Shown piece by piece: positions 42,730-51,530 of a stretch of 64,000 bases of DNA (the first letter of the stretch is position 1; every line of letters begins with the position of its first letter). Under the pieces are notes generated by a model, which was not told where the DNA came from, made no database searches, and saw only the letters and a list, made by a program, of their open reading frames with translations. The stretch comes from Bacteroidota bacterium (GTDB taxonomy: Bacteria > Bacteroidota > Bacteroidia > Sphingobacteriales > Sphingobacteriaceae). Both the position numbers and the translations under genes were made by a program. The stretch lies in contig JAEXHI010000021.1 of assembly GCA_023450085.1 (NCBI GenBank), forward strand, positions 1-64,000. Reading direction: 5' to 3'.

Positions 42730-43572
42730 ATGCAACATACTACATTAGGATGGATAGGTTTAGGCAACATGGGTAGTCCTATGGCCAAAAATTTAATCAA
42801 AGCAGGCTATCCTGTATCCGTTTATAACCGTTCAGCCGACAAAACAGAAGACTTTAAAGCTATTGCTACCGTTTGTGAAAATATTAGCCAATTGGTGCAA
42901 ACAAATGAAATTGTATTTACGATGCTTACCAATGATGAGGCCGTAAAACAAGTTTACGCTGAAATACTTAAAGAGAATTTGGAAGGAAAGCTTTTTATAG
43001 ATTGCAGTACCATTTCACAAGAATGTTCATTGGCCATAGCTCAACAAATTAAAACTAAAAATGCTGGTTTTATAGATGCGCCAGTTGCAGGTAGTACTCA
43101 ACCAGCAGCTGAAGGTACATTGATCATGATGGCTGGAGGCGATGAAAAAGATATAGCGAAAGCTCAACCCTATTTTGATCAATTAGGTAAGTTAACCAAA
43201 CACCTAGGTGAAAATGGAAAGGGCATCGCAGCCAAATTGTCCATCAACTACTTCCTTTCGTTGATTTACCAAGGCTTGGCAGAAACGGTTCTACTGTCTG
43301 AAAAATTGGGTATCCAACGTAAGGATATGTTGGAGATCATTAACGAAAGTGCTAGCGGAAGCGGTGCTACCAAGGTAAAAACACCTTTACTGGTACAAGA
43401 AAACTATCCACCTGCGTTTGCATTGGATTTGATGCTTAAGGATATTTTATTAGCTCAAAAGGCGGGAGCAGATTTTCCGCTATCAGAAGCTGTTATTAGC
43501 ACCTATCAAGCGGCACATGATAAAGGTTTGGGTGGAGATGATGTGATTGGAATTATTAAATCGTTGAAGTAG
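42730..43572 (+). CDS. NAD(P)-dependent oxidoreductase, 3-hydroxyisobutyrate dehydrogenase family
   Basis: This beta-hydroxyacid dehydrogenase has 280 residues. The N-terminal Rossmann domain carries GLGNMG (residues 10-15), the substrate-binding motif DAPVAGSTQPA (about 117-127) follows, and the catalytic lysine is Lys169 in AAKLSINY. Members act on 3-hydroxyisobutyrate, tartronate semialdehyde, 2-hydroxy-glutarate-type acids or, in GLYR1-like groups, succinic semialdehyde. The exact substrate cannot be read here. It follows the VOC gene on the same strand after 31 bases. Confidence 0.9.
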   Translation: MQHTTLGWIGLGNMGSPMAKNLIKAGYPVSVYNRSADKTEDFKAIATVCENISQLVQTNEIVFTMLTNDEAVKQVYAEILKENLEGKLFIDCSTISQECSLAIAQQIKTKNAGFIDAPVAGSTQPAAEGTLIMMAGGDEKDIAKAQPYFDQLGKLTKHLGENGKGIAAKLSINYFLSLIYQGLAETVLLSEKLGIQRKDMLEIINESASGSGATKVKTPLLVQENYPPAFALDLMLKDILLAQKAGADFPLSEAVISTYQAAHDKGLGGDDVIGIIKSLK

Positions 43573-43587
43573 TATTATTGGACTTAT

Positions 43588-43650
43588 AGACTTACGAAGT
43601 TTTAAAAACTTCGTAAGTCTTAATATCGGAATGAAACTTCGTAAGTCTTA
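43588..43650. repeat. Palindromic repeat type 2 plus half copy, convergent spacer
   Basis: AGACTTACGAAGTTT (43588-43602) and AAACTTCGTAAGTCT (43606-43620) form a 15-bp stem around TAA. GAAACTTCGTAAGTCTTA repeats the right arm at 43633-43650. It matches the palindrome at 18525-18559. It lies between the converging dehydrogenase and scoB genes, so it probably terminates both. Confidence 0.88.
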
Positions 43651-43654
43651 AATG

Positions 43655-44314
43655 TTAGTCAATCACCATTTCTGGTACATCGTCGTCAGCATAAAGCTTT
43701 CCAGCGGTAGCATTCCTAATTTCTTCCACACTCACTCCTGGGGCTCTTTCTAATAGCTTAAAGCCGCCCTCAGGTAGCACATCCAAAACTGCTAATTCCG
43801 TAACAATTTTTTTAATGCACTTTACGCCAGTTAATGGCAAGGTACAAGCGGGCAATAATTTGCTTTCGCCTGCTTTATTTACATGCTGCATGGCCACAAT
43901 AATGTTTTTGGCCGAAGCTACTAAGTCCATCGCCCCTCCCATTCCTTTCACCATTTTTCCTGGAATTTTCCAATTGGCAATGTCGCCGTTTTCTGAAACT
44001 TCCATGGCTCCCAAAATGGTTAAATCTATTTTTTGCGCCCTGATCATGCCAAAGCTCATGGCCGAGTCAAAAATAGATGAACCTGGTAACGTAGTAATAG
44101 TTTGTTTACCTGCATTGATCAAATCTGGGTCTTCTTCCCCTTCAAAAGGAAATGGGCCCATTCCAAGTAAACCGTTTTCTGATTGTAAAACGACATTTAT
44201 TCCTTCAGGAATATAATTGGCCACCAAAGTAGGAATGCCAATTCCCAAATTAACGTAACTGTTGTTTTTTATTTCTTTTGCAATACGTTGTGCAATTTGT
44301 CCTTTACTTAACAT
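43655..44314 (-). CDS. scoB: 3-oxoacid CoA-transferase subunit B
   Basis: This beta subunit of succinyl-CoA:3-ketoacid CoA-transferase (SCOT) moves CoA from succinyl-CoA to acetoacetate or a similar acid. The catalytic glutamate is Glu46 in the QSENGLLGMGP motif. Length 219 is usual. The subunit A gene lies on the same strand but is separated by an unrelated small membrane-protein gene. The order in transcription is A, membrane protein, B. Confidence 0.94.
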   Translation of the reverse strand: MLSKGQIAQRIAKEIKNNSYVNLGIGIPTLVANYIPEGINVVLQSENGLLGMGPFPFEGEEDPDLINAGKQTITTLPGSSIFDSAMSFGMIRAQKIDLTILGAMEVSENGDIANWKIPGKMVKGMGGAMDLVASAKNIIVAMQHVNKAGESKLLPACTLPLTGVKCIKKIVTELAVLDVLPEGGFKLLERAPGVSVEEIRNATAGKLYADDDVPEMVID

Positions 44315-44331
44315 TTCTAATAATTTGAAAT

Positions 44332-44709
44332 TTAGTTGTTGATGAAAATTGGAAGAGCAAAAAGTATAGTTCCAATTATGAAAACTATTGTCAGTATATG
44401 AATGATATAATGCTTTGCTCTTAAAAAGATAAACTGTTGAATTGTCCTGATAAGCCAGAATAGTGAATTTCCTATTAAAAAGATATGCCCTAGTGTTGTA
44501 TTTAGTAATTCATGAGGGTACATGAAACATACTAAACTTACAAATAGGAAATAATAAACGATTTGAATATTCAAAATCTGCATAATTCCTCTGTTGGCAA
44601 AGCTCATTTTGTTCAAATCCTTATTCCATTTGAATATCTTCCAAAACCCTAAATGAAATAAGGCGAATAGAAGATTATAAATGCCACATATGTAAATGAT
44701 ATTCTTCAT
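44332..44709 (-). CDS. Small four-helix membrane protein of unknown function
   Basis: This 125-residue protein is almost entirely hydrophobic, with four predicted membrane helices (about residues 3-22, 45-63, 71-92 and 102-121). It resembles the general DoxX-free, YphA-like type of short inner-membrane proteins, but I do not recognise the family. It sits between the scoA and scoB genes on the same strand with short gaps, so it is probably co-transcribed. No catalytic motif is seen. Confidence 0.7.
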   Translation of the reverse strand: MKNIIYICGIYNLLFALFHLGFWKIFKWNKDLNKMSFANRGIMQILNIQIVYYFLFVSLVCFMYPHELLNTTLGHIFLIGNSLFWLIRTIQQFIFLRAKHYIIHILTIVFIIGTILFALPIFINN

Positions 44710-44759
44710 TTTTTATATCATTATTTAACTGGGGCTTATCCTTTTCTGACTCTTTAGTG

Positions 44760-45458
44760 CTATTTGGTGCGGACAGTTCTCTGTTCAATTCGTTTTTCGT
44801 AATCCTTACCCTGGAAAACTCGGTGTACATAAACTCCAGGCGTATGGATATGGTCAGGGTCTAATTCCCCTACTTCTACCAATTCCTCCACTTCGGCAAT
44901 GGTAATTTTACCCGCCATGGCCATCACTGGATTAAAGTTTCTACTGGTCGAACGGAAAATCAAATTTCCTACTGTATCGCCTTTCCAAGCTTTTACAATT
45001 GCGAAATCTGCATCAAAAGCATATTCCATCAGGTAATCTTTTCCATCAAAATTTCTTACTTCTTTGCCTTCGGCCACTTCGGTGCCAACTCCAGCAGGTG
45101 TGAAAATAGCAGGCATGCCATATCCAGCAGCTAAACAACGAGTAGCCAAGGTTCCTTGCGGAATAAGCTCCACTTCAAGTTCACCACTTAATAATTGGCG
45201 TTCAAATTCTGCATTTTCGCCTACGTACGATGAAATCATTTTTTTAACCTGACGTTGTTTTAACATCAAGCCTATGCCAAAATCATCTACACCAGCGTTG
45301 TTGGAGATACAGGTTAAATCTTTGGTGCCTTTTTTTACCAAGGCAGAGATGCAGTTTTCGGGGATACCGCATAAACCGAAACCGCCCAACATAAGGGTTT
45401 TCCCGTCGGTAATGTCAGCGATGGCCTCATCGGCATTTGCTACTACTTTGTTGATCAT
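44760..45458 (-). CDS. scoA: 3-oxoacid CoA-transferase subunit A
   Basis: This alpha subunit of the CoA-transferase has 232 residues with the glycine-rich CoA-binding loop LGGFGLCGIPEN (about 23-34) and the SNNAGVDDFGIG motif. It starts at ATG 45458, with the spacer upstream carrying a terminator for the preceding gene. The B subunit lies downstream after an intervening membrane protein gene, an unusual split of what is normally a tight pair. Confidence 0.94.
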   Translation of the reverse strand: MINKVVANADEAIADITDGKTLMLGGFGLCGIPENCISALVKKGTKDLTCISNNAGVDDFGIGLMLKQRQVKKMISSYVGENAEFERQLLSGELEVELIPQGTLATRCLAAGYGMPAIFTPAGVGTEVAEGKEVRNFDGKDYLMEYAFDADFAIVKAWKGDTVGNLIFRSTSRNFNPVMAMAGKITIAEVEELVEVGELDPDHIHTPGVYVHRVFQGKDYEKRIEQRTVRTK

Positions 45459-45513
45459 ATTTGGTGTGTTTTGCGACTAAAATAGGATTTATCTACCGCT
45501 TTGCAAAAGCAAA

Positions 45514-45543
45514 GTGTAGCCAATAGCATTGTATGGGCTACAC
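45514..45543 (-). terminator. Hairpin terminator after sugar dehydrogenase gene
   Basis: GTGTAGCC and GGCTACAC form an 8-bp stem with a 14-base loop. On the minus strand it is followed by TTTGCTTTTGC, itself part of a small palindrome (CTTTGC/GCAAAG, 45499-45514). It separates the dehydrogenase gene from scoA. Confidence 0.65.
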
Positions 45544-45602
45544 TAAGTAAAATTATAAGATAAAGATTAATAGCTTGTTAACTTGTTTTTGAGGTGCTCG
45601 GC

Positions 45603-46685
45603 TTACTTGTAAATTTCTATAATCTTATCGCCAGAGCTATTGCTCGTACATAGGTATATTTTGCCCTCTGGTGATTGACAAACGGCTCTAATTCGACCGA
45701 AATCACCCACAAATAAGTCTTTGGTTTCTGCTACAGCAGTTTGCGCCTCATTTAATTTGAGTTGCATTAGCTTAGTGCCTTTTAATAAGCCCAGCAACAA
45801 GGAGTTTTTAAATTGCGGAATGTAGTTTGAGTTATAATAAATCATTCCGCTTGGAGCAATGGTTGGTGTCCATTGAAAGATAGATTCCATCACATTGTTC
45901 TGGTTACAAAAGGCGGTTTCATTACTTGCATCGCATTTGCCCCGTACCGTTGGCCAGCCATAATTGCTGCCTTTTTCAATGATATTAATCTCGTCATCGG
46001 TATCAGGGCCATGTTCAGACGAAAATAACTTATTACCTACCAAGGCTAAACCTTGAGGATTTCGATGGCCGAAAGACCAAACAGGGCTATTAGGAAATGG
46101 ATTATCCGCAGGAATACTGCCATCTAGGTTGATCCGCAAAACTTTTCCAGCTACGGAGTTGAGGTTTTGCGGTGTGCTGGTATCATTAGCATCTCCAGTA
46201 GTTACAAATAGCTTGTCGCCAGTAATCAATAACCTGGAACCATTGTGGACATTGGCTGCAGGAATGTTGTCTAATAATGTTTGAGGACTTGTTAAACTAT
46301 TGTTATTGTAGGTAAACCTTACGAGTTTGTTTTTATATGGGTTTCCGTAGCCATAAAACACATAAACATAGGGGCTTGAACTAAAGTTTGGATGAAGCGT
46401 CATACCCAATAAGCCACCTTCGCCTTGTGCACTTACTTCAGCAATGGTGTGTAGTAAAGTTACTTGGCTGTTAGCGGGATTTAACCGGCTAATTTTGCCC
46501 GATTTTTCGGTAAACCAAATCAAGTTGTCGGGACCATAAACCAGTTCCCACGGTAAAGACAGATTGGAAACCAACGTGCGTGTTTTGATATCTACTGGTG
46601 TATCATCTTCACCATTGTTATTCCCATCTTTTTTACAACCAATACTTAAGAGCAATATTCCAAAAACAATCCATAACTTTTTCAT
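45603..46685 (-). CDS. Lipoprotein PQQ-dependent sugar (aldose) dehydrogenase family
   Basis: This is a periplasmic or outer-membrane lipoprotein of 360 residues in the soluble glucose/aldose dehydrogenase (GSDH, PF07995) family, which uses PQQ. A signal peptide ends in lipobox LSIGC, followed by KKDGNNNG. The beta-propeller motifs are clear: LPWELVYGPDNLIWFTEKSG, GLLGMTLHPNFSSSPYVYVFYGY, NGSRLLITGDKLFVTTGD, FGHRNPQGLALV and SEHGPDTDDEINIIEKGSNYGWP. These contain the usual His, Arg, Asn and Asp residues of the PQQ site. PQQ synthesis genes are not in this window, so cofactor supply is unknown. Confidence 0.9.
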   Translation of the reverse strand: MKKLWIVFGILLLSIGCKKDGNNNGEDDTPVDIKTRTLVSNLSLPWELVYGPDNLIWFTEKSGKISRLNPANSQVTLLHTIAEVSAQGEGGLLGMTLHPNFSSSPYVYVFYGYGNPYKNKLVRFTYNNNSLTSPQTLLDNIPAANVHNGSRLLITGDKLFVTTGDANDTSTPQNLNSVAGKVLRINLDGSIPADNPFPNSPVWSFGHRNPQGLALVGNKLFSSEHGPDTDDEINIIEKGSNYGWPTVRGKCDASNETAFCNQNNVMESIFQWTPTIAPSGMIYYNSNYIPQFKNSLLLGLLKGTKLMQLKLNEAQTAVAETKDLFVGDFGRIRAVCQSPEGKIYLCTSNSSGDKIIEIYK

Positions 46686-47301
46686 ATCCCTAATATTTTA
46701 AGGACACAACAATCGGAAACCGCTTTTGGTTTATAATCAGTTAAATAGACTACTTGGTTGCGCCTTGTTAATACATAACCAGAGTTTGATATCTAGTTTA
46801 ATCAGTAAAACTGATGCTGATCCCGAATGTTCGGGACAGCATGACGGAGCACTGATTTAGTGTCACTCTGATTTGTAGCGAAGCGAAAAGCTATGTAATA
46901 AATTTATTTCGGAGTCCTGCGATATATTAAAATAACATAAATTCGGGATAGGCATTTCGCGATTATTCATTATCTCCAGCCCTAGCAAAGCCTCTTCGTT
47001 CTACTAAAATCGGCCTTGGCCTGTTCGGTACGCACAAATTGGCCTTAGTTGTTACTTTAACAGAACAGGGCGCAGCCGTGGATTTTTTTGCATACTTTTT
47101 TCATCTACAGGAAACCTGAGCTTGCGAAAGCATTAAGACAAATAAAACAACAACAAACTACTTAATAAAAGTTTGTCCGCGAAGCGACAGAACCGTAAAT
47201 AGTAGTAGGCAACTATTTTTTTGACCTAAAAGTCTAATTCTATCACGTAGAAAGCATTTTCTTAACTCGAACTCACAATAAAATAGTTAAACATTTATAA
47301 A
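46686..47301. other. 616-bp gene-free region with decayed repeats
   Basis: No convincing gene was found on either strand. The region holds the palindrome TCCCGAATGTTCGGGA (46821-46836), similar to 42017-42032, followed by a TGACGGAGCACTGA stretch. Further along is a GC-richer patch with GGCCTTGGCC and GGGCGCAGCC segments (about 47015-47080), and an AT-rich tail before the GNAT gene end. It looks like accumulated repeats or remnants, but I cannot name their source. Confidence 0.5.
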
Positions 47302-48024
47302 TTATCGCACATAGTTCTTAATGATGAAATCTTCACTGAAACCTAACCTTTTATAAATTCCCTTACCAAGTTCAGATGCCTGTAAGGTGGCGTAAGGAAT
47401 ACCGGCAGCAATAGCTCTATTCAATAGTATGTACATGATTTCTTCTGCAAAGCCTCTTCTTCTCATTTCTGGAACAATACCTACACCATGTATACCTACA
47501 ACTTGCTCACTTGGATGATAAATGGCCGTGCCTACCAATTCGTCATTGAAATAGAAAAGATTGTATTCAATTTCATCCATAGTTCGGATGAGTATTTCTT
47601 CGCCAATCACATAACCAAAACATTTCGGATAAATCTCGGCCCAAAGTTTGGCTTCTGAAGTATTAGATACCCTTTTAAAGGTTAAAGAATTGGATGAGTT
47701 AAATGACTTATTGAGTTGAAGCGACATACCTGTTTGAAACGATTTTTGGGTAAAGTCTTCCAATCTTATTGCTGGACCTTCATTGGCGTAAATATCCCAA
47801 TGAGGAAATACCAAAGTTTGCTCACATGATGCCATTTGGTGAGATATGGCAGTTAAAAGTTCTTGAGTAAGTGCCTGCTTAATCCATATTTTATTAGGCC
47901 ATTCGGAGTTTTTCACCAAACTCAATTCGTAATCGCTTTCATTTGTATAATGCCCAACCATTTGACCAACTTTAGACCATAAAGAAGTAAGGTTGGCTAT
48001 ATTTAATTGATTAATATTTTCCAT
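47302..48024 (-). CDS. GNAT family N-acetyltransferase
   Basis: This cytoplasmic acetyl-CoA-dependent acyltransferase has 240 residues. The GNAT acetyl-CoA loop appears as GVGIVPEMRRRGFAEEIM, followed by a LQASELGKGIYKRLGF segment (motif B). The N-terminal 120 residues form an additional domain not seen in the smallest family members. The substrate is unknown. I chose ATG 48024 (MENINQLN); the ATG at 48060 directly after the preceding stop would add 12 residues. It is last in an operon with DUF4296, MutS2 and Crp/Fnr genes. Confidence 0.83.
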   Translation of the reverse strand: MENINQLNIANLTSLWSKVGQMVGHYTNESDYELSLVKNSEWPNKIWIKQALTQELLTAISHQMASCEQTLVFPHWDIYANEGPAIRLEDFTQKSFQTGMSLQLNKSFNSSNSLTFKRVSNTSEAKLWAEIYPKCFGYVIGEEILIRTMDEIEYNLFYFNDELVGTAIYHPSEQVVGIHGVGIVPEMRRRGFAEEIMYILLNRAIAAGIPYATLQASELGKGIYKRLGFSEDFIIKNYVR

Positions 48025-48060
48025 GAAGGCAAAGTTCCGATACTCGTTAGGAAAAAACAT

Positions 48061-48681
48061 TTACATATGTTGATTCTGCTTTAAATCTTTTCTTATCCTA
48101 CTTAATTGTGTAGGCGTAATGCCTAAATGGGAAGCAATATGGTGCAACGAAATCTTTTGGTCAATGTCAGGATGTTGCTGCATGAATTTTTGATACCTCA
48201 CACTGGCACTTTCCATGACTAATGATACCTCTCGCGGTTCTTTTTCAACCACCCATTCCTTTTCTAAATAGGCAATGTAATAGTTCTTTAGGTCATCTTT
48301 TTCATGGATGAGTTGTTTGAACTTGCTGAAATTGATACTTAGCAATATACTATCATCTAAGGCTTCCAAGGTAAATGAAGATGGTTTTTGCAATAGGGCC
48401 GATACGAATGAGCCTACCATTTTACCAGCTAAGAAGATATTCTTATTGTAAGTGTGCCCTTCTTTGTCGCTAGAATATGCCCGTACAGCTCCAGCGCATA
48501 AGAAATAGGTGTTTCTGGCAATATCACCTTCGTTAATCAACACCTCATTTTTAGAGACTTGCTGAAATTTAACGAGGTCTTTAATCAATTCAAATGAAGA
48601 TAAAGTAATATTTGAATAACTGGACAAGTAAGTTTTTAAGTCGTCCAAATAAACTGCTTTATCTTCATCTGAGATACTCAT
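48061..48681 (-). CDS. Crp/Fnr family transcriptional regulator
   Basis: This 206-residue protein has an N-terminal cyclic-nucleotide-binding-like domain (about 20-130, with NEVLINEGDIARNTYFLCAGAVRAY) and a C-terminal winged helix-turn-helix (about 150-206, SLHHIASHLGITPTQLSRIRKDL). There is no FNR Cys cluster, so it is not an oxygen sensor of the FNR type. Only five bases separate it from mutS2 upstream and its stop touches an ATG of the GNAT frame downstream. The regulated genes are unknown. Confidence 0.9.
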   Translation of the reverse strand: MSISDEDKAVYLDDLKTYLSSYSNITLSSFELIKDLVKFQQVSKNEVLINEGDIARNTYFLCAGAVRAYSSDKEGHTYNKNIFLAGKMVGSFVSALLQKPSSFTLEALDDSILLSINFSKFKQLIHEKDDLKNYYIAYLEKEWVVEKEPREVSLVMESASVRYQKFMQQHPDIDQKISLHHIASHLGITPTQLSRIRKDLKQNQHM

Positions 48682-48686
48682 ACAGG

Positions 48687-51059
48687 CTATTTCATATAAA
48701 CATAAGTAATACCATCGCCACCTCTATCTAAATGCTCATCTTCCATCCTATCTACTTGTTTATAGTATTGCTTTAAATGCGTTCTAATGAGCTTACGTAA
48801 AATGCCATCTCCTTTGCCGTGTATAATTTTAATGGATGGAAAGCCCAACATTACAGCTTTATCCATATAATTTTCCAGCTCTTGCAAAGCCACTTCGCCA
48901 CGCATTCCACGCAAGTCAAGCTCAGCTCTGAAATTGGCTACCGCATCGCTTAAGCTATTGGTGAAAGAAGTACGCTGCACTAGTTTCTTCACTTGGCGGT
49001 TACTGATTTTTTGTACGCGATTACGTTTTACCACCGAGCGTAAATCACCAAAAGCAACCACTAAATTGTTTTTATTGATTTCCAAAACCTGTCCAGTGTT
49101 CTCAGTGCCGAGCAATTGAATCCAATCCCCTACTTCAATTTCAGTGTCATCAAATTCAATCACAGGTTTTGGTTCTGGCTTCACTTCGTTTTTAACCAGT
49201 CCTTTTTGTAGGTTTTGCCTAATTTCTCGTGTCGCTTCTTTATCAGCTTGCTTCCTCTTGATTTGAGCTATGGTATTTTCTACCAGTTTATTGGCGTCTT
49301 TAATGATGTTTTGAGCTTCAACTTTGGCATCTTTAATCAGCGTTTTCTTATTCTCTTCCAAGAAAGACTTTTGTTTTTCATTTTCCGACAGCAATTGATT
49401 CAGCTTATTTTGCTGATTAGCTAGTTTAACCTTGGTTTCATGTACTTGGCGTTTTTCCCTTTCCAAATTCACCAATAAGCTATCAATGCTATTTTGGTTG
49501 GTACCAATTTTTTGTCTGGCCAATTCCAACACCTCTTTCTGCAGGCCAATGTTTTGGGCAATTTCAAAAGCATATGAACTGCCAGGTTTACCAATATCTA
49601 AAATATAAAGTGGCTTCATTCGACTGTTGTCAAACAACATCGAGGCGTTTTCCAAGCCTTCCGTATCGCCAGCAAAAAGTTTTAAGTTCGAATAGTGGGT
49701 AGTAATCACGCCCCGCACCTTTTTTTGATTAAGTACTTCAAGTACTGCTTCGGCCATTGGACCACCAAATTGCGGGTCGGTTCCTGTTCCAAATTCGTCA
49801 ATCAATACCAAGGTTTTAGGATTAGCATGGGCTACGAAATAGCGCATTTTGTTCAAATGTGCACTATAGGTACTTAAATCGGATTCAATAGACTGGTCAT
49901 CACCAATATCTGCAAAGATCTGATTAAAGATTCCCATTTCACTATGCTCATCCACAGGTACTAATAAGCCTGTTTGCAGCATCATTTGCAAAATCCCAAC
50001 GGTTTTCATACAAACTGATTTACCACCAGCATTAGGTCCTGAAACCAATATAATGCGCATTCCATCATTTAAATGGATATTTAACGGCACTACACTTTTT
50101 TGCTCATTGGCAAAAGAAAGTAGCAGCAAAGGATGGCGGGCATTAATGAGTTTGGTTTTGGGTTCCTTTACCAATACAGGCATTTGGGCACCAATTTTTA
50201 TCGCAAATAATGCTTTTGCCCTTACAAAATCTAACTTGGTTAAAAAACCGTGGTACGAAAGTAATATTGGAATATATGGCCTCAACTCCGTAGTAGTGGC
50301 AATAAGAATACGGATGATTTCCCTACGTTTGTCAAATTCGAGGTCACGAATCTTGTTGTTCAACGTAAAAACCTCTTCTGGCTCCAAATAAACCGTTTGC
50401 CCACTGGCCGACTCATCATGGATAAAACCTTTGATTTTGCGTTTGTTCTCTGCTAAAATCGGAATACACATCCTACCATCACGAATGGTTAAACTACCAT
50501 CGCCCACCCAATTGCTAGCGACAGCATTTTTATAGATAGCATCCATTTTTTTGCGCACTTCTTGCTCGCCTTTGGTAATTGCAGTGCTAATTTCCAACAA
50601 CGCTGTTGACGCATTGGGCTTAATTTTGCCCTTAGCATCCAGTACATTTTCTATTTTTCGTAAAATGTCGCGTTCAATGGGCAGGTGTTCAAACAACGCT
50701 TCCAAACTTGGATAAACTTCCTTGCGCTCGTCAAAAAAACGAATCACCGAAAATACCGTTTGCAGTGAGGTATATATCTTAAACAGTTCCTCTTCTATCA
50801 GGTAACTGCCTTCTACCTTAATTTTATCGGCCAGTACTTTAATATCAAAAAAAGTACTTATTTGTAGGGGTTCCTGGTTTTCCAGGATACTTTTAAACTC
50901 TTTGGTTTGGCGCAAAAACTTGTCAATTTGGTCGTGCTTGGTCATTACCTGCATCTTATCCACCAAGTTTTGCCCCATGGTACTTAGGCAATAGTCGCGC
51001 ACCAATTGCCTTACTTCATTAAAACCTAATCTCTCTTCGCAATTATCAGGGTACAGCAT
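48687..51059 (-). CDS. mutS2: Endonuclease MutS2
   Basis: MutS2 in bacteria suppresses homologous recombination and/or rescues collided ribosomes. The 790-residue protein has the MutS core (lever and clamp helices, about 1-320), the ATPase with Walker A GPNAGGKS (Gly341-Ser348), Walker B LVLIDEFGTGTD, and a C-terminal Smr nuclease domain (about 710-790) with LDLRG and the HGKGDG motif. A long coiled coil lies at about 510-620. MutL and the mismatch MutS N-terminal domain are absent, as expected. It is co-transcribed with DUF4296 upstream and Crp/Fnr downstream. Confidence 0.95.
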   Translation of the reverse strand: MLYPDNCEERLGFNEVRQLVRDYCLSTMGQNLVDKMQVMTKHDQIDKFLRQTKEFKSILENQEPLQISTFFDIKVLADKIKVEGSYLIEEELFKIYTSLQTVFSVIRFFDERKEVYPSLEALFEHLPIERDILRKIENVLDAKGKIKPNASTALLEISTAITKGEQEVRKKMDAIYKNAVASNWVGDGSLTIRDGRMCIPILAENKRKIKGFIHDESASGQTVYLEPEEVFTLNNKIRDLEFDKRREIIRILIATTTELRPYIPILLSYHGFLTKLDFVRAKALFAIKIGAQMPVLVKEPKTKLINARHPLLLLSFANEQKSVVPLNIHLNDGMRIILVSGPNAGGKSVCMKTVGILQMMLQTGLLVPVDEHSEMGIFNQIFADIGDDQSIESDLSTYSAHLNKMRYFVAHANPKTLVLIDEFGTGTDPQFGGPMAEAVLEVLNQKKVRGVITTHYSNLKLFAGDTEGLENASMLFDNSRMKPLYILDIGKPGSSYAFEIAQNIGLQKEVLELARQKIGTNQNSIDSLLVNLEREKRQVHETKVKLANQQNKLNQLLSENEKQKSFLEENKKTLIKDAKVEAQNIIKDANKLVENTIAQIKRKQADKEATREIRQNLQKGLVKNEVKPEPKPVIEFDDTEIEVGDWIQLLGTENTGQVLEINKNNLVVAFGDLRSVVKRNRVQKISNRQVKKLVQRTSFTNSLSDAVANFRAELDLRGMRGEVALQELENYMDKAVMLGFPSIKIIHGKGDGILRKLIRTHLKQYYKQVDRMEDEHLDRGGDGITYVYMK

Positions 51060-51062
51060 AAT

Positions 51063-51455
51063 TTATTTTACGGGTTGCGGTGCTGCTTGTTTGGCTGCTT
51101 CAGCTACCGTTTGCTTTTCTTGCTTCTTAATTAAATCGTCTCTTGTTTTACTAATTTTATTGCTAATCCTATCGTACATTTTCGACAGCAAATCAGGTCG
51201 GCTATAATAATAAGCCATACTTTTTGCATGCATGGCCGAGTCGATGCCATATTTCTTAAAAATACCTTTATAGATAGGTGCAGATACTTTTTTGGCACTA
51301 TCTGGTGTAGGAATAGAGGCCACATAACCGTCTATGATATGGATATCGAATAGGATATTTTCCATTTCTGCAGGTTGTACAATATCCTTTGGAATACCTG
51401 GTTTACAGCCAAAAGCCAACACTACGCAAAACAATAGCAACAAAAATCTCGTCAT
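51063..51455 (-). CDS. DUF4296 lipoprotein
   Basis: This short lipoprotein of 130 residues matches the Bacteroidota DUF4296 family. Its signal peptide ends in lipobox AFGC. The domain (about 25-105) shows MENILFDIHIIDGY, PIYKGIFKKYGIDSAM and MAYYYSRPDLLSKMYDRI. The tail is rich in Lys, Gln, Ala and Pro. It lies three bases upstream of mutS2 in the same operon. The function is unknown. Confidence 0.85.
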   Translation of the reverse strand: MTRFLLLLFCVVLAFGCKPGIPKDIVQPAEMENILFDIHIIDGYVASIPTPDSAKKVSAPIYKGIFKKYGIDSAMHAKSMAYYYSRPDLLSKMYDRISNKISKTRDDLIKKQEKQTVAEAAKQAAPQPVK

Positions 51456-51530
51456 TTCTTGATTAAAACTTCAGCTTTCTTAGCCAAATTAAAAAAGGGT
51501 TGTTAATTTTACCTCCAAAAATACTGATAA

